NCBI GenBank assembly: GCA_009838385.1
Contig: VXRS01000087.1
Span: 1 to 5,523, forward strand
DNA: 5,523 bases
From: Dehalococcoidia bacterium
GTDB lineage: Bacteria; Chloroflexota; Dehalococcoidia; Tepidiformales; Tepidiformaceae
Reading direction: 5' to 3'
Made by a program: the position numbers and the translations under genes. Under the pieces are notes generated by a model. That model saw nothing but the letters and a program-made list of their open reading frames with translations, did not search any database and was not told the DNA's origin. Positions 1 through 4,544 of the stretch are shown here, in pieces (position 1 is the first letter of the stretch; the number at the start of each line of letters is the position of its first letter).

Positions 1-43
1 GATCAGGCTGAAGCTGAGCTTCACCAGGCTCGCGTAGGCGCTC

Positions 44-1294
44 CTAGCCCACCCGGATCGGGTGCGGAACGGGCTGGTTGAAGAGGTAGCCCTTCCTGTT
101 GAAGGGGACCGTTTCGGGCTGGCTTGTGCCGGAGGCGTCGGTGGCGCGGGTCATGATGGTGTGCTCTCCCGGGCGCGCGTCCCACACAAACTCGAAACGC
201 GACCACGAGTAGCGGAACTGGGGCTCGAGGACGGACGCCTCGCGCCATGTGCGTCCTGAGTCGTCGCTCCACTGGACGCGGGCAATGGGGCCGTCGGGGG
301 AGTGGGCGAAGCCCTGCAGGCGCTGCGATCCCGGAGCCAGCTCGGCGGGCCAGGGGAGGGCAAGCGCGCTCTTCACGGTCTGGGTCGTGACCGGCTGGCC
401 GAGCGCTTCGCCCTCGGGCGGATAGTCGTCGCCGATGAGGACGTAGGAGGTGGTGTTGTTGCGGGTCCAGTGCTGCTCCGAGGAGACGACGATGCGGCCC
501 AGCCACTTGATGTTCGCGGCGCCGACCCAGCCGGGGATGATGGCGCGCAGGGGGTAACCGTGGTCGCGGGTGAGGGGATCGCCGTTGAGGGCGTAGGCGA
601 GCAGGGTATCGGGGTGCATGGCATTCTCGACCGGGAGGGCGCGACGGAAGCCGTCTTCGGGCGACTCTTCGTCGAGGCCGACGAGGAGGACGCTGACGGC
701 GTCGTCGCGGATGCCGGCCAGCTCCAGCACGTCGCGAAGGGCGACGCCGGTCCACTCGCCGTTCCCGACCCCGCCGGTCCCCCACTGGGTGCCCTCGGCA
801 GGACGTCCCTGGACGCGGTCGAACATGGCGCGATGGTTCCCAGCGCACTCGAGGTAGGAGATGAAGGCGCGACTCGGCAACTGGCGGATGGCGTCGTAGG
901 AGAGCTCAACCCGGTCGGCGACAGCGTCGCCTTCCACCACGAGTTGCCAGTCACCGGCATCCAAATCAACGCTCACGGAGTTGTTGCGGACGAAGAAGAG
1001 GGGAACGGGGGTCACCAGACCCCGCATGTTCTCGAGGCGCGCTTCGAGGCTCTTGCCATCGGCGTGGGCGATGAAGGGCCCCGTGTCCTTGAACCAGCCG
1101 GAACGCTCGGGGGAGGGCGCCTCTGAATCGTCGGGAGCAGGGGCATCGTCGCCGGACGTGTCGGCGCCGCATGCCGCGAGGACGGCTGTTGCGCCGCCCG
1201 CGGCGAGGAGCTGGAGGAAGCGGCGACGGGGCATCCCTTGCCGCTGAACGAGTGTCCAGAAACCTGTCGGGGCGTCCACGCTACGGTCAGACAT
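44..1294 (-). CDS. Tat-exported sulfite oxidase-family molybdenum oxidoreductase, probable lipoprotein
   Basis: A 416-residue periplasmic or cell-surface molybdopterin enzyme; sulfite is the likeliest substrate but is not proven. Residues 22-28 (PRRRFLQ) match the twin-arginine motif, followed by a hydrophobic stretch and the lipobox LAAC ending at Cys42, so export by Tat and lipid anchoring are likely. A low-complexity Asp/Pro/Glu linker (about 44-65) follows. The molybdopterin-binding domain spans roughly 95-285: CAGNHR at 150-155 supplies the expected molybdenum-ligand Cys150, and HGYPLR (245-250), PGW (254-256) and NIKWL (261-265) are family hallmarks. The C-terminal Mo-co dimerisation domain (about 290-416) ends in the family-like GYLFNQPVPHPIRV. 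The ATG at 1294 leaves a 20-residue n-region. Met21 (ATG at 1234) is an alternative, but the purines before it directly abut the codon. The gene follows the toxin gene after 34 nt on the same strand. No cytochrome partner or Moco genes are visible. Confidence 0.93.
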   Translation of the reverse strand: MSDRSVDAPTGFWTLVQRQGMPRRRFLQLLAAGGATAVLAACGADTSGDDAPAPDDSEAPSPERSGWFKDTGPFIAHADGKSLEARLENMRGLVTPVPLFFVRNNSVSVDLDAGDWQLVVEGDAVADRVELSYDAIRQLPSRAFISYLECAGNHRAMFDRVQGRPAEGTQWGTGGVGNGEWTGVALRDVLELAGIRDDAVSVLLVGLDEESPEDGFRRALPVENAMHPDTLLAYALNGDPLTRDHGYPLRAIIPGWVGAANIKWLGRIVVSSEQHWTRNNTTSYVLIGDDYPPEGEALGQPVTTQTVKSALALPWPAELAPGSQRLQGFAHSPDGPIARVQWSDDSGRTWREASVLEPQFRYSWSRFEFVWDARPGEHTIMTRATDASGTSQPETVPFNRKGYLFNQPVPHPIRVG

Positions 1295-1310
1295 CGGAGC
1301 TATGTCGGGA

Positions 1311-1316
1311 ATTCTA
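1311..1316 (-). promoter_or_regulatory. possible -10 hexamer for the sulfite oxidase-family gene
   Basis: Read on the minus strand this is TAGAAT, one mismatch from the TATAAT consensus, with 16 nt between it and the ATG at 1294. It would give a 5' leader of only about 10 nt. I see no Shine-Dalgarno sequence in that leader and no clear -35 element about 17 nt upstream, so this is a weak call. It would let the enzyme be transcribed independently of the toxin-antitoxin pair. Confidence 0.3.
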
Positions 1317-1328
1317 GGACGCGGGGCG

Positions 1329-1724
1329 CTACAGGAGCCGGGAACGGGGGAGACCGGCCATCCGGCGATCCAGGGTCAAGGTCTCGATGTCGTTCCGGGA
1401 GTAGCCGTCGACGATGAGACGGTCGACGAGGCCGGGGCCACCCGGTTCGCGCAGCAGGTCGAGGACGGAATCCCCATTGAGGGGCGAGACCAGTCCGCTC
1501 TCGAAGACACCGAGGATGCTCGCGCGGGCCGCATTCTTGCTGGCCCCGTAGTGATGCTGCGCGACGATATAGGCCTCGCCGATGACTTGGTTGGAAACCA
1601 CGATCTCAACGTCCGACTCGTAGAGCACGCGAAGTTCCCGTACGCACCGGGCAAACTCTTCCGCCGGCAGGCTGGTGGTAAGTCGCACAAGGACCGAAGT
1701 ATCAATCCCGCAGCGACCAGTCAT
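1329..1724 (-). CDS. vapC: PIN-domain ribonuclease toxin, VapC-like
   Basis: A 131-residue PIN-domain protein, the expected toxin of a type II toxin-antitoxin module; family members are metal-dependent ribonucleases acting on tRNA, rRNA or mRNA in the cytoplasm. Acidic residues fall where the PIN active site expects them: Asp8 in GIDTSVL, Glu50 in VIGEAYIV, Asp101 in LVDRLIV and Asp119 in LTLDRRM. Length is normal for the family. I chose the ATG at 1724 because the PIN first strand starts right after it and a purine-rich GGGAAGAAGG precedes it. A TTG ten codons upstream would add an unconserved tail. The start lies inside the 3' end of the antitoxin gene (23-nt overlap, different frame), which implies translational coupling. 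Target RNA cannot be predicted. Confidence 0.88.
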   Translation of the reverse strand: MTGRCGIDTSVLVRLTTSLPAEEFARCVRELRVLYESDVEIVVSNQVIGEAYIVAQHHYGASKNAARASILGVFESGLVSPLNGDSVLDLLREPGGPGLVDRLIVDGYSRNDIETLTLDRRMAGLPRSRLL

Positions 1725-1938
1725 AGCCTTCTTCCCGGAACTTGGCGATATCAAAGGGCGGAGTGCCGGGCGGAATCTTCAGCGTGCCCAACTTCTCTAA
1801 CCTGATGCGCCGTGGGCGGAGGATGAAGCCGTCGGGGTGCTCTTCCAGCTCGATCTGGTCGCCGGGACCCACGCCGAGCGCTTCGAGGACGCGCTTGGGG
1901 AAGGTGACCTGGCGTTTCGAGGTGACCTTGACGATCAT
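1702..1938 (-). CDS. vapB: AbrB/MazE/SpoVT-fold antitoxin, VapB-like
   Basis: A 78-residue DNA-binding antitoxin. The N-terminal half (about residues 2-43) reads as a swapped-hairpin AbrB domain: VTSKRQVTFPKRVLEALG is the typical strand-loop-strand core with the conserved Pro14, and GPGDQIELEE continues it. The C-terminal tail (about 46-78, with PPFDIAKFREEGYDW) is the expected flexible toxin-binding segment that would wrap the PIN active site. It starts at the ATG at 1938, with AAGGAG ending 10 nt upstream. It is co-encoded with the overlapping PIN toxin, and its protein-toxin complex would be expected to repress its own promoter. The inverted repeat just upstream is the natural candidate operator. 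Pairing of an AbrB-type antitoxin with a PIN toxin is a known VapBC arrangement. Confidence 0.88.
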   Translation of the reverse strand: MIVKVTSKRQVTFPKRVLEALGVGPGDQIELEEHPDGFILRPRRIRLEKLGTLKIPPGTPPFDIAKFREEGYDWSLRD

Positions 1939-1948
1939 CGTGTGAGAG

Positions 1949-1979
1949 CTCCTTACCGAAAGGGTACTTCGGTAAGGAG
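1949..1979. promoter_or_regulatory. perfect 12-bp inverted repeat upstream of vapB; candidate operator or RNA hairpin
   Basis: The left arm at 1949-1960 (CTCCTTACCGAA on the plus strand) is exactly the reverse complement of the right arm at 1968-1979, with a 7-nt spacer. It fills most of the 49-nt gap between the stop of the 305-residue gene and the vapB start. In minus-strand RNA the 3' arm contains AAGGAG (1954-1949), which is the vapB ribosome binding site. A two-fold symmetric site suits a dimeric AbrB-fold repressor; alternatively the RNA hairpin would hide the ribosome binding site. It is not a typical rho-independent terminator because no T-run follows in the transcribed direction. Confidence 0.7.
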
Positions 1980-1987
1980 ATGTGCGT

Positions 1988-2905
1988 CTACACCATCAGG
2001 AGGCGTTCGAACTCCTCGTCGGGCATGTCCTCCGGAACGGGGTTGCCGGGGCCGAAGACGAGAGCATCACCGCCTCCGGTCGTGACCGACATCCGGCCGA
2101 GATTGACGAGCTGCCGGACGGCGCGGTCGGCGGCGCGAGCGTCGTGGAGGACGGGCAGCCCGAGGCGCGTGCGGAAGACGGAACGGGCAGTCGCGACCTC
2201 GCCGCCGAAGAGTTCGCGTTCGGTCGACCGCAGCTCGGCGAGGGCGACATCGAAGCTCTGCTGGGGGAAGCGCTCGTACAGCAGGGGCAGGAGGTGGACG
2301 GAGAGCGTGTCGGAGGAGCCGGCCAGGCGAAGGGGCTCCTCTCGCGAACGGCCATGGGGGAGCGGCTCGTCCCACAACACCCAGCGTCCGTACAGCTCGC
2401 GGAGCCGTACACCCAGGGGCGTGCGCGCCGTCCAGGGCTCATCCGGTCGGCCGTCGGCGGGCTCGAGGCGGGCTGCCTGCCGGCAGAGGTCACGGACCTC
2501 GGCTGCGATGGGGGAGCGGGGGTCGGTGAGGTCGCAGCCGGGGTCGCTTGGCTCGACAAGCAGGAAGGTGTTCGCATGGGCCGTGCCCCAGTCAACGACA
2601 AGCCGGCGCTCGTCCTCGGGCAACTGGCGAAGGGACAGGAGCAGGGTCAGGTGGCCATCATCAAGGGCGCGACGGGTCCGCAGGAAGCGTCTCCACGACG
2701 ACGACCCCTCGAGGTAGACGGGGCTGAGCGGCAGTCGCAGGGGGCGTTCGACGCGGGACACGTCGTAGATGACGCCGCGAGCGGCTCCCGCGAGGTCCTG
2801 GAGCGCGCGCAGGAGGATGCGTTCCTCCTCATCGGACGGCCCCGGCGCTTCGACCCCGCTTCCGAAGCCCCAGTGCCTTCGCTTCCAGAGTCCACGGATG
2901 GCCAC
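1988..2905 (-). CDS. hypothetical protein, no recognised family
   Basis: A 305-residue protein I cannot assign. It has no signal peptide, no membrane segment and no zinc-finger cluster; only two cysteines are visible. The N-terminus is basic and Trp-rich (RGLWKRRHWGFG). The middle has alternating hydrophobic strands and helices, and the segment around residues 259-285 (ADRAVRQLVNLGRM...DALVFG) has a helix-then-hairpin look that could be a winged helix, by inference only. The C-terminus is acidic (EDMPDEEFERLL). A GTG at 2911 would add two residues. I prefer the GTG at 2905 because a TANNNT hexamer lies 6 nt before it and no Shine-Dalgarno sequence is present. A plus-strand open frame of 335 codons overlaps it, but the minus frame has the more protein-like hydrophobic patterning. 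It precedes the toxin-antitoxin pair by 49 nt on the same strand. Confidence 0.7.
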   Translation of the reverse strand: MAIRGLWKRRHWGFGSGVEAPGPSDEEERILLRALQDLAGAARGVIYDVSRVERPLRLPLSPVYLEGSSSWRRFLRTRRALDDGHLTLLLSLRQLPEDERRLVVDWGTAHANTFLLVEPSDPGCDLTDPRSPIAAEVRDLCRQAARLEPADGRPDEPWTARTPLGVRLRELYGRWVLWDEPLPHGRSREEPLRLAGSSDTLSVHLLPLLYERFPQQSFDVALAELRSTERELFGGEVATARSVFRTRLGLPVLHDARAADRAVRQLVNLGRMSVTTGGGDALVFGPGNPVPEDMPDEEFERLLMV

Positions 2906-2911
2906 GAGCAC

Positions 2912-2917
2912 AGCCTA
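2912..2917 (-). promoter_or_regulatory. possible -10 hexamer for the hypothetical gene
   Basis: Read on the minus strand this is TAGGCT (TANNNT), 6 nt before the GTG at 2905. Initiation about 7 nt downstream would place the transcript start at or next to that GTG, giving a leaderless mRNA. There is no good -35 match and no ribosome binding site, so the call rests on spacing and on the mirrored arrangement at gcvT. Confidence 0.33.
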
Positions 2918-3010
2918 GCGCATCGCCTGCCAGGTGCGACGCTCCCAGCAGCAACCGGAGAGGGCGGCGGCCTTTACCCCGGGAGCTAGCGGCCCCGGCA
3001 GGCAGTGGGC

Positions 3011-3016
3011 TACAGT
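3011..3016 (+). promoter_or_regulatory. possible -10 hexamer for a leaderless gcvTHP transcript
   Basis: TACAGT fits the TANNNT pattern of leaderless promoters and ends 7 nt before the gcvT ATG at 3024, so transcription would begin at or within a base of the start codon. No Shine-Dalgarno sequence precedes the ATG, whereas the downstream genes gcvH and gcvPA do have one, as expected if only the first gene of the operon is leaderless. No clear -35 element is seen. Confidence 0.42.
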
Positions 3017-3023
3017 CGCAAGC

Positions 3024-4139
3024 ATGGCTGGATCCGATCACTCCGGCAGCAACGGCGTGCTCACGAGGCTGGCCCTTCACGATCGCCACGAGGCGCTTGG
3101 CGCCCGGTTCGCGCCGTTCGCGGGCTGGGAGATGCCGCTCCAGTACGAGGGCATCGTGGGCGAACACCACGCCGTGCGTGAACGCGTAGGGGTCTTCGAC
3201 GTCTCGCACCTGGCGCGCGCCTGGGTGGAGGGACCGGATGCTGCGGCGCTGCTGCGCTCGGTGACGACGTTCGACGTGACCACGCTGCCCGTGGGGAAGG
3301 CCCACTACTCGCTCTACTGCACCGAAGATGGCGGCATCGAGGACGACATCTTTCTGTACCACCTGCCCGGAGACCGCTGGCTGGTCATCCACAACGCCGC
3401 TAATGCGGACAAGGACTTCGAACGGCTGCGCGCCGTCGCCGGAGACGCGGCTTCGGAGGTCACGCCGGAGACGGTGATGCTGGCGGTGCAAGGGCCGGAG
3501 GCCGTCGCGCTACTGAGCAGCGTCCTCGGTGACGGGTTTGCGGGCCTGGAGCAGCGTGACTGCGCGGAGCTCGACTGGAAGGGCACGCCCGTGCTCGTCG
3601 CTCGCACCGGCTATACCGGCGAGGACGGGGGCGAGTGCATCGTGGGCGCAGACCACGCGGCGGCGCTGTGGGACGCCTTCATCGAGGGGGGCGCGACTCC
3701 CGCCGGACTCGGCGCACGCGACACGCTTCGGCTGGAGGCAGCGCTGCCACTTCACGGCAACGACATCGACACAACCACGCATCCCTACGAGGCCGGGCTC
3801 GGGTTCGCGGTGACGCTCGACGATGGCGAGCCGTTCACGGGGAGGGAGGCGCTGGTGGAGGCAAAGGCGCAGCCCCGCACGCGACGGCTCGCCCATCTCG
3901 TGGCCAGAGAACGGGGCGTCCTGCGGGCGCACTATGCGGTGCACGAGCCGGGAACCGATGAGCCGGTGGCGCAACTGACAAGTGGCGCCTTCAGCCCCAG
4001 CTTGCGTCTCGGCATCGGCATGGCCTACCTTCCCGTGCGGCTTGCGAAACCCGGCGTCATGCTCGAAGTGGACGTGCGCGGTCGCGCGCTTCCCGTCGAG
4101 GTAGTGCGCCGACCGTTCTATCGAAAACCGAAGGACTGA
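3024..4139 (+). CDS. gcvT: aminomethyltransferase, glycine cleavage system T-protein
   Basis: A 371-residue cytoplasmic enzyme that takes the aminomethyl group from the lipoyl arm of H-protein, transfers its carbon to tetrahydrofolate to make 5,10-methylene-THF, and releases ammonia. Family motifs appear in order: GWEMPLQYEGIVGEH (about 34-48), FDVSHL (58-63), GGIEDD (103-108, holding the Asp that corresponds to the catalytic aspartate), TGYTGEDG (195-202), LGARDTLRLEA (229-239), HGNDID (244-249), and SGAFSPSLRLGIGMAYLP (320-337). Length matches the family's 360-375. The frame is open upstream to 2934, but the extra residues are unlike GcvT, so the ATG at 3024 is used. It is the first gene of gcvT-gcvH-gcvPA and ends 4 nt before gcvH. 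The neighbours make GcvT more likely than a paralogue such as YgfZ or a dimethylglycine dehydrogenase fragment. Confidence 0.96.
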   Translation: MAGSDHSGSNGVLTRLALHDRHEALGARFAPFAGWEMPLQYEGIVGEHHAVRERVGVFDVSHLARAWVEGPDAAALLRSVTTFDVTTLPVGKAHYSLYCTEDGGIEDDIFLYHLPGDRWLVIHNAANADKDFERLRAVAGDAASEVTPETVMLAVQGPEAVALLSSVLGDGFAGLEQRDCAELDWKGTPVLVARTGYTGEDGGECIVGADHAAALWDAFIEGGATPAGLGARDTLRLEAALPLHGNDIDTTTHPYEAGLGFAVTLDDGEPFTGREALVEAKAQPRTRRLAHLVARERGVLRAHYAVHEPGTDEPVAQLTSGAFSPSLRLGIGMAYLPVRLAKPGVMLEVDVRGRALPVEVVRRPFYRKPKD

Positions 4140-4143
4140 AACG

Positions 4144-4542
4144 ATGGACCACGAAACCCCCGAGGAGCTGCTCTATTCCGCGAACCATGAGTGGTTGCGC
4201 CGTGACGCCGGCAGCCCCGACGAGGGCACCATCGGCATCACCGACTTCGCCCAGGACCAGGTAGGCGACGTGGTCTACCTCGACCTGCCGGCCGAGGGGG
4301 ATGCGGTGACCGCCGGCGAGCGGTGCGGCGAAATCGAGTCCGCGAAGACGGTCTCCGACCTGTACTCGCCGGTCAGCGGCGAGGTGATCGCGGCAAACGG
4401 GGCGCTGGAAGACCAACCGGAGTTCGTCAACTCCTCCCCCTACGACGAGGGCTGGATGATCCGCGTGCGCATCGCCGACGAAGCCGAGCTGGACGCTCTC
4501 CTCGACGCCGCCGGTTACCGCGCGCAGCTCCCCGAGGACTAG
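4144..4542 (+). CDS. gcvH: glycine cleavage system H-protein, lipoyl carrier
   Basis: A 132-residue lipoyl carrier that shuttles the aminomethyl intermediate from P-protein to T-protein and is reoxidised by the L-protein, which is not in this window. HEWLR (15-19), GITDFAQDQVGDVVYLDLP (31-49) and the lipoylation hairpin GEIESAKTVSDLYSPVSGEV (62-81) are diagnostic. Lys68 is the predicted lipoylated lysine. The residue before it is Ala in ESAKT, where many homologues have Val (ESVK). The C-terminal half has the usual NSSPYDEGWMIRV segment (96-108). Length is typical. The ATG at 4144 follows the gcvT stop by 4 nt, with AAGG in the last gcvT codons acting as ribosome binding site, so the two are co-translated. 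Confidence 0.97.
   Translation: MDHETPEELLYSANHEWLRRDAGSPDEGTIGITDFAQDQVGDVVYLDLPAEGDAVTAGERCGEIESAKTVSDLYSPVSGEVIAANGALEDQPEFVNSSPYDEGWMIRVRIADEAELDALLDAAGYRAQLPED
4534..4538 (+). promoter_or_regulatory. ribosome binding site that fixes the gcvPA TTG start
   Basis: GAGGA lies inside the last codons of gcvH, 6 nt before the TTG at 4545. No ATG or GTG lies between it and the conserved N-terminus of GcvPA, so this site is the main reason to accept TTG as the start. Confidence 0.65.
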
Positions 4543-4544
4543 CG

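Noticed and set aside
21..848. 275-codon minus-strand frame rich in Arg and Pro
   Set aside because: Out-of-frame shadow of the same oxidoreductase gene; its composition is typical of a GC-rich frame shift and no motif is visible.
302..1126. 274-codon plus-strand open frame
   Set aside because: It lies wholly opposite the clearly identified sulfite oxidase-family gene; such antisense frames are expected at this GC content.
1949..1979. Rho-independent terminator for the hypothetical gene
   Set aside because: The stem is strong, but no T-run follows it on the minus strand and the 3' arm contains the vapB ribosome binding site.
1982..2989. 335-codon plus-strand open frame (GTG start) opposite the hypothetical gene
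   Set aside because: It is in the same relative antisense frame as the long shadow opposite the sulfite oxidase-family gene and has the same Gly/Ala/Val/Glu-rich, low-structure look. The minus-strand frame has better hydrophobic periodicity. Some doubt remains because neither has a recognised family.
2941..3023. Glycine riboswitch ahead of gcvT
   Set aside because: A GGAGAG occurs at 2957-2962, but the other conserved aptamer segments are absent and only about 60 nt remain before the ATG, too few for an aptamer plus expression platform.
2934..3023. N-terminal 30-residue extension of GcvT
   Set aside because: The residues do not resemble GcvT, the extension occupies the divergent promoter region, and the ATG at 3024 gives the normal family length.
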